Below, piece after piece: positions 17,702-25,041 of a DNA stretch of 43,932 bases. The DNA is from Chitinophagaceae bacterium (GTDB lineage: Bacteria; Bacteroidota; Bacteroidia; Chitinophagales; Chitinophagaceae): positions 1 to 43,932 of the forward strand of contig JANYEX010000042.1 in assembly GCA_025359725.1 (NCBI GenBank), given 5' to 3'. Positions within the stretch are counted from its first letter, which is position 1; every line of letters starts with the position of its first letter. The translations under genes were made by a program, and so were the position numbers. Under the pieces are notes generated by a model. The model saw only the letters and a list, made by a program, of their open reading frames with translations. It was not told where the DNA came from and did no database searches.

Positions 17702-17839
17702 CTAGGGTACAATTTGAGATGAATATAAACCGCCGTAAAACATTCGTCATCCTATCTTACGCTTGCCACATTAGGTTTATGCCTATCTTACAGCAAAAAG
17801 AAACAAGGGATAATTTATTGTAAAGTATCATTTTAATAG

Positions 17840-17870
17840 AGGCTGCCCCGTTTGTGGGTAGCCTTTTTTG
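17840..17870 (+). terminator. Intrinsic terminator
   Basis: AGGCTGCCC (17840-17848) pairs with GGGTAGCCT (17856-17864, one G-T pair), followed by a T run. It resembles the terminator at 43751-43784. No recognised plus-strand gene lies immediately upstream, so it may end a small RNA. Confidence 0.65.
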
Positions 17871-17892
17871 TATCTTTTATACAACAAATTTC

Positions 17893-18031
17893 TATCACCA
17901 ACATGATATACGGCTATCATCAACATGATAGGCAGCTATCACCAACATGATAGGCGGCTATCATCAACATGATAAGCGGCTATCATCAACATGATAGGCG
18001 GCTATCACCAACATGATAGGCGGCTATCATC
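17893..18031. repeat. Array of six 22-bp repeats
   Basis: Units start at 17893, 17915, 17937, 17959, 17981 and 18003, with a partial seventh at 18025. Each reads TATCAYCAACATGATA followed by a six-base part, mostly GGCGGC. The C/T variation at the sixth base differs between units. CTATCA and TGATAG within a unit can pair. The same repeat occurs once at 181-202. There are no unique spacers, so this is not a CRISPR array. Confidence 0.9.
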
Positions 18032-18282
18032 TTCTGCATCCTCCCAGTGGCTATTTTACACCCAATATATCACTATAGTCAAGTACTACCAAACCAGTTC
18101 ATAAGAAGCAATGAGTAGTATACGCACAAGTAAATGATTACTGAAACTAACAGAATAGTGAAAAGAAAATTTGGGTATTAGCAACTGTGAGCGTATGACA
18201 GAGAATCCGCCAGCATTAGTGATTACAGCAAGTGGCGAGTATCCTGTAGGAGATGCCCGCTTTTTTTGTAATTAATAAAAAC

Positions 18283-18320
18283 AACAAAGGCTATCACGAC
18301 AAAATGTGATAGCCTTTGTT
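18283..18320. terminator. Strong terminator, probably of the RNase G gene
   Basis: A perfect 15-bp stem, AACAAAGGCTATCAC (18283-18297) with its complement at 18306-18320. On the minus strand it is followed by TGTTTTTATTAAT, as for an intrinsic terminator. It lies 38 bp beyond the stop of the minus-strand RNase G gene. Confidence 0.75.
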
Positions 18321-18357
18321 TATAAAAAGGTGCAGTGTAAAATATGTTTCACAGCTT

Positions 18358-19908
18358 TTAGAACTTTATTTCCTCATTGTGTTCATCAAAAAACCTGAAT
18401 TCTACTAGATGGAAACCGTTGTTCTCTTTAATTTTAAGTTTTGTTTTATAAGTGCGCTTCCAACGCTTTGCAATGGAAGAAAAAATGCCTTTTGTAAGGT
18501 GCGAATAAACGATTGGGTGTACAAATAACGCAAGATGTTTGTGGGAATGGCTAACAAGATAATTTAATCTCTTCTCTATTTCGTCTTCTAACAATAGGCT
18601 AGCAGTAATTTTTCCAGTACCATGACAAACAGGACACTCCTCGGAAGTGTTGATGTTCATCTCTGGTTTCATCCGTTGTCTGGTAACTTGCAAAAGTCCA
18701 AACTTAGATATAGGCAGCACAGCGTGTTTTGCCCTATCGCCCTCCATGAAGCCTTCCATTGCTTCCTGCAACTTTCTCTTATTGTCGGGCAACTTCATGT
18801 CGATAAAATCTACCACTATTATTCCGCCAATATCACGTAGCCTCAACTGTCTGGCAATTTCTTCTGCTGCTTCCAGATTGGTTTGCAGTGCATTCTCTTC
18901 CTGACTATTACTTACACTTTTATAGCCACTGTTTACGTCTATTACGTGCAACGCTTCCGTGTGTTCTATTACCAAATAAGCACCACTAGGAAGATTTACC
19001 GTTTTTCCGAAAGCACTTTTAACCTGTTTAGTAATATTATATGAATCGAAAAGAGGAACGCCGTTGCTGTAAAAGCTAACAATATCAAGCTTGTCTGGGG
19101 CAATACGCTGAAGGTAATTTCTGGTGTCGGTATAAGTATTCTTATCGTTTACTACAATCTTATTAAAATCGGCAGAAAGCAAATCGCGCAAAATACTAGT
19201 TGTTTTATTCTGCTCGCTCAATATTTTAATAGGAGCTTCTGCACCCTTTAAACTAGTCTGGATAGTTTTCCAAGTATTAACCAACGATGTTAAGTCTTGC
19301 TCTAGTTCTTCCTTGCTCTTCCCTTCGGCAGCAGTTCTTACTATCACACCAAAGCCTTTTGGCTTCATAGATTCTACAATCTTTTGAAGTCTTTTTCTTT
19401 CATCGCTAGAATGTATCTTTTTGGAAACTGCTACTACTTCGTTGAAGGGAGTAATTACTACAAAACGACCAGGAAGGCTAATTTCGCAACTAAGTCTGGG
19501 ACCTTTGGCAGCAATAGGTTCTTTTAATATCTGAACAAGAATGCTTGGCTTGCCATTAAGTACTTCATTTATCTTACCAGTTTTTACAATCTCTGGTTCT
19601 ATAGAAAAGTTAGCAATTTCAAATCCATTTTCACTCTTGTCAACCATCGACATTTGAGTAAATTTTAAAAGCGATTTTGCGTAAGGGGAAAGATCCGTAT
19701 AGTGCAGAAAAGCGTCTTTTTCAAAGCCTACATCTACAAAAGCAGCGTTGAGACCAGGAATTAGTTTCTTTACCTTTCCCAAATACAAATCTCCAACGGC
19801 AAAACTTGCATTGTTACTCTCGCTGTGTAATTCTACGAGTTTCTTATCTTCCAATAAGGCTATCTCCACACCATTTGGAGTAGAATTTATGATTAATTCT
19901 TTATTCAC
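18358..19908 (-). CDS. rng: Ribonuclease E/G family protein
   Basis: RNase E/G enzymes cut single-stranded RNA in rRNA maturation and mRNA decay. The product has an N-terminal S1-type RNA-binding domain (GDLYLGKVKKLIPGLNAAFVDVGF), the DNase I-like catalytic region with the metal-binding aspartates in VIDVNSGYKS and IIVVDFIDM, and the Zn-link cysteines in CPVCHGTGKI. I choose the GTG at 19908 because homologues begin near NKELIINSTPNGVEIALLE; an ATG at 19971 would add 21 unsupported residues. Without the long C-terminal scaffold of E. coli RNase E, about 516 residues fits RNase G. Genes upstream on the same strand encode the COX24-like peptide, TPR and HU proteins. Confidence 0.94.
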   Translation of the reverse strand: MNKELIINSTPNGVEIALLEDKKLVELHSESNNASFAVGDLYLGKVKKLIPGLNAAFVDVGFEKDAFLHYTDLSPYAKSLLKFTQMSMVDKSENGFEIANFSIEPEIVKTGKINEVLNGKPSILVQILKEPIAAKGPRLSCEISLPGRFVVITPFNEVVAVSKKIHSSDERKRLQKIVESMKPKGFGVIVRTAAEGKSKEELEQDLTSLVNTWKTIQTSLKGAEAPIKILSEQNKTTSILRDLLSADFNKIVVNDKNTYTDTRNYLQRIAPDKLDIVSFYSNGVPLFDSYNITKQVKSAFGKTVNLPSGAYLVIEHTEALHVIDVNSGYKSVSNSQEENALQTNLEAAEEIARQLRLRDIGGIIVVDFIDMKLPDNKRKLQEAMEGFMEGDRAKHAVLPISKFGLLQVTRQRMKPEMNINTSEECPVCHGTGKITASLLLEDEIEKRLNYLVSHSHKHLALFVHPIVYSHLTKGIFSSIAKRWKRTYKTKLKIKENNGFHLVEFRFFDEHNEEIKF

Positions 19909-20066
19909 AAAATTCGAAACTTTAAAATAAACAACAAAAGCATCCTTTCGAGGGGATGAATTAATAAACACAACATCATTTATCTTGTTTTTCTGTGATT
20001 GTAGAGTACTAGAGTTAAAGGTGCTGTGGTCTATAGAAGAAACAAAGGGAAATATGCAATCAAATT

Positions 20067-20108
20067 AAATGCTGCAAGAACTTGTTGAAACAAGTAATTG
20101 CAGCATTT
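20067..20108. terminator. Hairpin between the COX24-like gene and RNase G
   Basis: AAATGCTGCA (20067-20076) pairs with TGCAGCATTT (20099-20108), and ACTTGT with ACAAGT nests inside. The flanks are T-rich but without a long T run on the minus strand, so it may be a terminator or attenuator after the small basic gene. Confidence 0.5.
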
Positions 20109-20127
20109 TCTATTCAACCGAAAAAAA

Positions 20128-20217
20128 TTATTTCTTTTTGTGACGGTTATTTCTTAAACGTTTCTTTCTTTTGTGAGTTGCAATTTTATGACGTTTTCTC
20201 TTTTTACCACAAGGCAT
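20128..20217 (-). CDS. 29-residue basic protein, AURKAIP1/COX24-like
   Basis: The product begins MPCGKKRKRHKIATHKRKKR and ends RHKKK, with over half of its 29 residues Lys, Arg or His. It matches my recollection of the short Bacteroidota proteins of the AURKAIP1/COX24 (mS38-like) family, whose eukaryotic relatives are mitochondrial ribosomal proteins, so a ribosome-associated role is likely but inferred. ATG, frame and stop are intact. It lies between the TPR gene and RNase G on the same strand and is followed by a hairpin. It is short enough to be missed by default gene finders. Confidence 0.85.
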   Translation of the reverse strand: MPCGKKRKRHKIATHKRKKRLRNNRHKKK

Positions 20218-20274
20218 ACTTAGTTCTTTTTAATCAGTTAAAAATTATTGTTGTTATACTGAATAGCCGTTAAG

Positions 20275-21120
20275 CTATTGTTTTAAAATATTTATTCTGT
20301 CTGTCAGTTCTTTTAAAGCATTGGGGTTTTTAACCTTTTCCTTAACCTTAGTGTACCATTCTACTGCATTCTGTTTGTCACTCTTTAGGTCGTAACACTC
20401 TGCCAAATGCAAATCAATTTCTATGTTATCAGGTTCTGACTTATTGATAATTAAAAAACGCTCAATTGCTTTATCAAACTGACCACTTTTCTTTCCTCCC
20501 AAAGCGAGTATGTACTGCGCATATAAGTTATTAGGGTCTTTCTGCGCTATTTCTCTTACTGGTAGTATTCCTTGCATCGGATTGTCCGAAATACCACCCA
20601 AAATATAACAAGCACCTAAGCCAATTTTACTACTATCGTTTGCGGGATTTATCTGTAAAGCCTGCTCTAAAAGAACTTTTGCATTAGTCGCTAACCAGTT
20701 CTGCATAGCTGGGTCGCCCTCTACCAACAACCTCTCTAAAAATTGTTGGGCGGCAAATGTCAGGGTTTTTTCTGAACTTTCCAACTTTGCTGCTTCACCA
20801 TTATAAAAAGCATAAGGTTCAAACAGATGTATGCTGTCTTTCCAGAAGCTTGCAAGCTGTTTGTAAGCACTTATTTGCTGCTCCTTTACATCGCCACGAG
20901 TAACACTATTTTCCATCCGTATTACCCTGTCCGATTGTTCAGGAGTCAGCCTCTGCTTAGCTTTCATCAACAAATCCTTAAACTGTAAAGTGGGTTTTGC
21001 GGTGGCAGTAGCCATCATTGGTGGAGGATCTTTCTTAGGAGGGATTGTATTTCCAAAAAAAAATAATACAATAACTAATAAAAGTCCAGATACAGTTAAA
21101 ATAAGTTGAGAACGATTCAC
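20275..21120 (-). CDS. Membrane-anchored tetratricopeptide-repeat protein
   Basis: The 281-residue protein has one N-terminal membrane segment (LILTVSGLLLVIVLFFFG, residues 5-22), a Pro-rich linker, then a helical region facing the periplasm or surface. Several TPR-like units are visible near the C terminus, for example KAIERFLIINKSEPDNIEID and NAVEWYTKVKEKVKNP. TPRs mediate protein contacts; the partner is unknown. The cluster HU-TPR-RNase G on minus with mutY divergent seems conserved in Bacteroidota from memory. No enzymatic motif is seen. Confidence 0.8.
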   Translation of the reverse strand: MNRSQLILTVSGLLLVIVLFFFGNTIPPKKDPPPMMATATAKPTLQFKDLLMKAKQRLTPEQSDRVIRMENSVTRGDVKEQQISAYKQLASFWKDSIHLFEPYAFYNGEAAKLESSEKTLTFAAQQFLERLLVEGDPAMQNWLATNAKVLLEQALQINPANDSSKIGLGACYILGGISDNPMQGILPVREIAQKDPNNLYAQYILALGGKKSGQFDKAIERFLIINKSEPDNIEIDLHLAECYDLKSDKQNAVEWYTKVKEKVKNPNALKELTDRINILKQ

Positions 21121-21149
21121 TAAAAATAATTTTCGGCAAAACTAACCCT

Positions 21150-21443
21150 TTACAGAGGTTTTTTGCATTTGGTCTTTACATCTTTCCCAAACACTTTTCC
21201 TGGTTTAAAGCCAGCTATGTACATTGCTGGAATATTTATAGCTATGTTTTTTTTTACAATCCTACCTACTTTGGCTGCCCTTTTTTTAGGAAAGAAAGTT
21301 CCAAATCCACGTAGATAAACACCCTCGCCTTCAATAACACAGTTCTTAATTTCCTTAAAAAGGGCATCTACGGTAATAAGAACATCTACTTTGGGAATAC
21401 CTGTTTTGTCGCCGATAATTGTTATAAGTTCAGATTTACGCAT
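21150..21443 (-). CDS. HU/IHF family DNA-binding protein
   Basis: A small nucleoid protein that bends DNA as a dimer. The 97 residues show the N-terminal helices (MRKSELITIIGDKTGIPK) and the signature GEGVYLRGFGTFFPKKRAAK. The arm region is slightly divergent (NIAINIPAMYIAGFKPGK) from the usual RNP..G..I.IPA pattern but keeps IPA and FKPGK. It is divergent from mutY across 162 bp and 29 bp ahead of the TPR gene. Confidence 0.93.
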   Translation of the reverse strand: MRKSELITIIGDKTGIPKVDVLITVDALFKEIKNCVIEGEGVYLRGFGTFFPKKRAAKVGRIVKKNIAINIPAMYIAGFKPGKVFGKDVKTKCKKPL

Positions 21444-21605
21444 ACTTATTTTGTTGATTATTAATAATTAAGGTATAAAAATAGGTGAATTTATTTGATA
21501 ATCATCTCTAACTTTTAATATTTTTAAATGTTTACACAACACCCTGTTACGAATAAATAATTTGTTGCGGTTATATAGGGGTGTTTAATTCATATATTTA
21601 TCTTA

Positions 21606-22658
21606 ATGAAAGAAAAAGTTACGGCTTTATTGATGGATTGGCATTCTAAATTTAATAACCGACAAATGCCTTGGAAAGAAGTCAAAGATCCTTACAAAAT
21701 ATGGCTAAGCGAGGTGATATTACAACAAACAAGGGTAGAGCAGGGGATGTCGTATTACGAAAAATTCGTTCTTACTTTCCCTACAATACAAGATTTGGCG
21801 GCTGCAGAAGACGAAACAGTCTTTAAGCTTTGGGAGGGTTTGGGTTATTACAACCGTTGTAAAAATCTTTTGCATACCGCCCGCTTTATCACCAATAATT
21901 TAGGAGGTATTTTCCCGACTTCTTACGAAGAAATTGTTTTATTAAAGGGAATTGGTCCTTACACAGCAGCTGCCATCGCTTCTTTTGCTTTTAATAAACC
22001 TTTTGCAGTGGTGGATGGCAATGTTTTCAGGGTGCTTTCCAGGTTATTTGCCATAGATACCCCTATTGATAGTACTGAGGGAAAAAATCTGTTCGCAAAC
22101 CTTGCTCAAAAGGTGTTGGATAAAGAAAATGCTGGGTTGTATAACCAAGCAATTATGGACTTTGGTGCTACCGTTTGCAAGCCAGCAAACCCACAATGTA
22201 GTAGTTGTTATTTGCAGGAAGTATGTATGGCGTACAATAAAGGAATTGTAAATAAACTGCCCGTAAAAGAGAAAGTTTTATTGAAAAAAAGTAGGTGGTT
22301 TTATTATTTTATCATTCAATATAAAGATACTGTTCTGGTAGAGAAAAGAATAACTAGAGACATTTGGGAGAATTTGTATGAGTTTTATTTAATGGAATCA
22401 AACGAACAATTAACTTGGGATGATGCAACAGTAAAGCAGTGGTTATATCAGCAATTTGGTGTAGATGAGGCAAAATTGGTTAGTATTTCAGCCCTTCAAA
22501 AGCAACAATTAACGCATCAATTGATAAAGGGACAATTTATTGCTGTAACTATAAGTTCAATTCCAAAAAACCTTTTGCAGGCACAATGGCAGCCTATTAG
22601 TAGCTTGAAAACTTTAGCCTTTCCGAAGTTTATTAATCAGTTTTTGGATGAAAATTGA
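21606..22658 (+). CDS. mutY: A/G-specific adenine DNA glycosylase MutY
   Basis: MutY removes adenine mispaired with 8-oxoguanine, preventing G:C to T:A changes. The 350 residues have the catalytic Glu36 in WLSEVILQQTRVEQ, the helix-hairpin-helix LLKGIGPYTAAAIASFAF, and Asp137 in AVVDGNVFRVLSR. The iron-sulfur cluster cysteines are C191, C198, C201 and C207, in the C-x6-C-x2-C-x5-C spacing. The C-terminal third is the NUDIX-like domain that reads 8-oxoG. It is divergent from the HU gene; a repeat array lies between it and the photolyase gene. Confidence 0.97.
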   Translation: MKEKVTALLMDWHSKFNNRQMPWKEVKDPYKIWLSEVILQQTRVEQGMSYYEKFVLTFPTIQDLAAAEDETVFKLWEGLGYYNRCKNLLHTARFITNNLGGIFPTSYEEIVLLKGIGPYTAAAIASFAFNKPFAVVDGNVFRVLSRLFAIDTPIDSTEGKNLFANLAQKVLDKENAGLYNQAIMDFGATVCKPANPQCSSCYLQEVCMAYNKGIVNKLPVKEKVLLKKSRWFYYFIIQYKDTVLVEKRITRDIWENLYEFYLMESNEQLTWDDATVKQWLYQQFGVDEAKLVSISALQKQQLTHQLIKGQFIAVTISSIPKNLLQAQWQPISSLKTLAFPKFINQFLDEN

Positions 22659-22701
22659 ACGAATATGTTACAATAAGGTAAAAATAGACTTCAATTTAAA
22701 A

Positions 22702-22848
22702 CCAATAGATCTAAAGTTTTTATGAATACATTCAAAGTTTCTGCCAGTACATCTAAAGCTATTTCCATTACACTTCAAGCTACTGACAAAAACTTTAGAT
22801 CTGGCGGGTTGAAATTAAAAGTTATTTCCATAATAACTTTATCAAAAC
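22702..22848. repeat. Seven degenerate 21-bp units with inverted members
   Basis: Units start every 21 bp from 22702. Units 1-4 share a layout like CC-ATACATCTAAAGCTATTT, e.g. CCAGTACATCTAAAGC at 22744. Unit 5 carries unit 1 inverted: AGATCTAAAGTTTTT (22707-22721) is the exact complement of 22788-22802. Units 6 and 7 form a 9-bp hairpin, AAAGTTATT (22818-22826) with 22832-22840. The tract fills most of the mutY-photolyase spacer. Confidence 0.7.
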
Positions 22849-22943
22849 CCAGTGATACTATCTTAAAAGTGGTGATATTTATAAATAAAAACTAACTAAA
22901 CCATTTCTCCCAATTGATGTTTTAAGTCTCATAAATTACAACA

Positions 22944-24251
22944 ATGAACACGGTAAATATTTTTTGGTATAGAAGGGATTTAAGGCTAACGGATAATGCC
23001 GCTTTGTATCATGCCCTCAAAAGCGAAAACCCAGTGCTGCCTATTTTTATTTTTGATAGAAATATTTTAGATCAACTGGAGGAAAAAGCTGACAGACGTG
23101 TTGAGTTTATTCATGCCGCTCTTGAGGAAGTACAACAACAATTGGTAGGGAGGGGCAGTACGCTTGAGGTCTTTTACTCCACTCCTTTGGAAGCTTTTAA
23201 AGAAATTATTACCAAATATAAAATAGGAAAAGTCTTTACCAACCACGATTACGAGCAGTACGCCATAGATAGGGATAAGCAAATTGCCGACTTTTTGCAA
23301 GAGCATAACGCTTCGTTACATACCTACAAAGATCAGGTAATTCTTGAAAAAGATGAGGTATTAAAAGATGACGGCAAGCCCTACACCGTTTTTACACCGT
23401 ACAGTAATAAATGGAAAAGTAAGCTTGACGCCTTTCATTTGAAGGCTTATCCCACGGAAAAATATTTTGATAACTTTTATAAACAAATAAAAAAAACAGT
23501 TCAAAGTTTGGAGAGTATGGGGTTTGTGGCTGTAGATAAACCTTTTCCCTCTAAAGAACTAGATTTGGCGTTGGTAACTAAATATCAGGAACAAAGAAAT
23601 TTTCCGGCGATAAGAGGAACATCACATTTGGGGGTGCATTTACGTTTTGGAACGGTGAGTGTTCGGGCTCTTGGGCAGCAAAGTAAAGACCTTAGCAATA
23701 CCTTTTTTAATGAATTGATATGGAGAGATTTTTATCATAGCATCCTTTGGCATTTTCCGCACGTACGCCGAGAAGAGGCTTTTAAAAAAGAATATGAACA
23801 GATAGAATGGGTAAATAACGAGGCCGACTTTGAGAAATGGTGTGCCGGTAAAACTGGCTACCCAATTGTTGATGCTGGCATGAGAGAGCTAAACGCCACA
23901 GGGTTTATGCACAACAGGGTTAGGATGATTGTAGCGTCTTTTCTTACAAAGCATTTATTGATAGATTGGCGTTGGGGTGAACTTTATTTTGCACAGAAAT
24001 TACTCGATTTTGATTATGCTGCAAACAATGGGGGGTGGCAATGGGCGGCGGGTTGTGGTTGCGATGCTGCACCTTACTTCAGGGTTTTTAATCCTACTTT
24101 ACAAACAGAAAAGTTTGATAAAGACTTAAAATATATTCGCAAATGGGTACCCGAGTTGGACAGTTTCGATTATCCTCAACCAATAGTTGCTCATAATTTT
24201 GCGAGAAACCGTGCATTAGAAACTTATGGAAAAGCATTGAAGAGCAAGTAA
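22944..24251 (+). CDS. phr: Deoxyribodipyrimidine photolyase (cryptochrome/photolyase family)
   Basis: The enzyme splits UV-made cyclobutane dimers using blue light and FADH-. The 435 residues have the N-terminal antenna domain (FWYRRDLRLTDNAALYHAL) and the FAD-binding domain: ELIWRDFYHSILWHFP, TGYPIVDAGMRELNATGFMH, NRVRMIVASFLTKHLLIDW and NNGGWQWAAGCGCDAAPYFR. The Trp residues of the electron chain are present in LIDWRW and GGWQW. The layout fits a class I CPD photolyase rather than a signalling cryptochrome, since there is no C-terminal extension. Together with mutY just upstream it gives a small DNA-repair neighbourhood, though a repeat-filled 285-bp spacer separates them. Confidence 0.95.
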   Translation: MNTVNIFWYRRDLRLTDNAALYHALKSENPVLPIFIFDRNILDQLEEKADRRVEFIHAALEEVQQQLVGRGSTLEVFYSTPLEAFKEIITKYKIGKVFTNHDYEQYAIDRDKQIADFLQEHNASLHTYKDQVILEKDEVLKDDGKPYTVFTPYSNKWKSKLDAFHLKAYPTEKYFDNFYKQIKKTVQSLESMGFVAVDKPFPSKELDLALVTKYQEQRNFPAIRGTSHLGVHLRFGTVSVRALGQQSKDLSNTFFNELIWRDFYHSILWHFPHVRREEAFKKEYEQIEWVNNEADFEKWCAGKTGYPIVDAGMRELNATGFMHNRVRMIVASFLTKHLLIDWRWGELYFAQKLLDFDYAANNGGWQWAAGCGCDAAPYFRVFNPTLQTEKFDKDLKYIRKWVPELDSFDYPQPIVAHNFARNRALETYGKALKSK

Positions 24252-24485
24252 AACTGCGTCATTATGAATCGTTTAACCCTTTATCTATCTTAAAACAGTT
24301 AATTTCTTTCTTTCCTTCACTGATACACCGATTAATCTAGGGATCAGTTTGAGAACCTTTATATTTGTAGTGGTTTTTTGTACTATCAATTTGATGCCCC
24401 ACGCTTTGGTTATATAGTTTGTACTCTGAACCCTTAAAAAGTTTTTGTAGAAATTTATTTTAATTGGGGTTAACATTTCATTGTC

Positions 24486-24872
24486 ATGGGTCTTTTAAAC
24501 AAATTGTTTCCTGCCAGTGATGGAGAAGAAACATTTCAATTGGCTTTTGAAGAAGAAACAAAGTATAACAACTTTGAGAAGGCATTAAAACTATATGAAA
24601 AAGCAGCTAATCAACAATTGGCAAAGGCACAATATTATTGCGGGTTCATGTACCTAAAGGGGCGCGGAACTAGAAGAAACTATGAAAAGGCATTGGAATT
24701 AGTACAAAAATCAGCAAACCAAAACTACCCTCACGGACAATTTCTTTTAGCACAGATGTATTTGAGTGGTGAAGGAGTTCCTAAAAATGAACAACTCGGT
24801 AACCAATGGCTTGACAAATTTAAAGAACACGATTTGCCAAACGGAGTTGTTCTTCATTTTCATAATTATTAA
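24486..24872 (+). CDS. Small Sel1-like repeat protein
   Basis: The 128-residue product has no signal peptide and so is probably cytoplasmic. After a short N terminus (MGLLNKLFPASDGEE) come helical pairs of Sel1 type: AKAQYYCGFMYLKGRG and HGQFLLAQMYLSGEGVPKNE. Such repeats bind other proteins; function here is unknown. It is monocistronic, with 234 bp before and 169 bp after it. A TATATTTG box at 24360-24367 could be a promoter -7 element but lacks a well-spaced -33. Confidence 0.75.
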   Translation: MGLLNKLFPASDGEETFQLAFEEETKYNNFEKALKLYEKAANQQLAKAQYYCGFMYLKGRGTRRNYEKALELVQKSANQNYPHGQFLLAQMYLSGEGVPKNEQLGNQWLDKFKEHDLPNGVVLHFHNY

Positions 24873-24981
24873 TTTATTGAATTGGATTTAGTTTATCAAA
24901 CAACTAGTAAAAAGCCAAACGAATAATCTTTTTAGCTACTTTCAGCATTTCAATTATTTTTGGGTGCTCAATTAAATTTTA

Positions 24982-25006
24982 GTGTCAAAAATCTTGCTTT
25001 TGACAC
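24982..25006. repeat. Inverted repeat before the GH106-type gene
   Basis: GTGTCAAAA (24982-24990) and TTTTGACAC (24998-25006) form a perfect 9-bp inverted repeat with a 7-bp centre, 36 bp before the ATG at 25042. There is no following T run. It could be an operator or a weak terminator of the Sel1 gene. Confidence 0.45.
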
Positions 25007-25041
25007 ATTAAACGTTTTCGTAAGAAACAAGTCTTTTAAAA

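Larger units (their letters stand above)
17311..18357. other. Gene-poor spacer between the GH5 gene and the RNase G gene
   Basis: About 1 kb between convergent genes. It holds a 28-codon frame for a hydrophobic peptide (17540-17626) with a terminator at 17667, a second terminator at 17840, the 22-bp array (17893-18031) and a terminator at 18283. Two other tiny frames were noticed: 34 codons from 17719 (MNINRRKTFVILSY onwards) just before the 17840 terminator, and 26 codons from 18195 (MTENPPALVITASGEYPVGD onwards). Neither is recognised. The pattern suggests small transcripts or remains of lost genes. Confidence 0.6.

Noticed and set aside
18220-18268. Terminator at the T run TTTTTTTG near 18261
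   Set aside because: The upstream bases do not form a stem better than chance.
24285-24476. 63-residue minus-strand frame
   Set aside because: Low-complexity Lys/Ile/Leu composition as expected by chance in AT-rich DNA, no motif, and it overlaps the presumed promoter region of the Sel1 gene.
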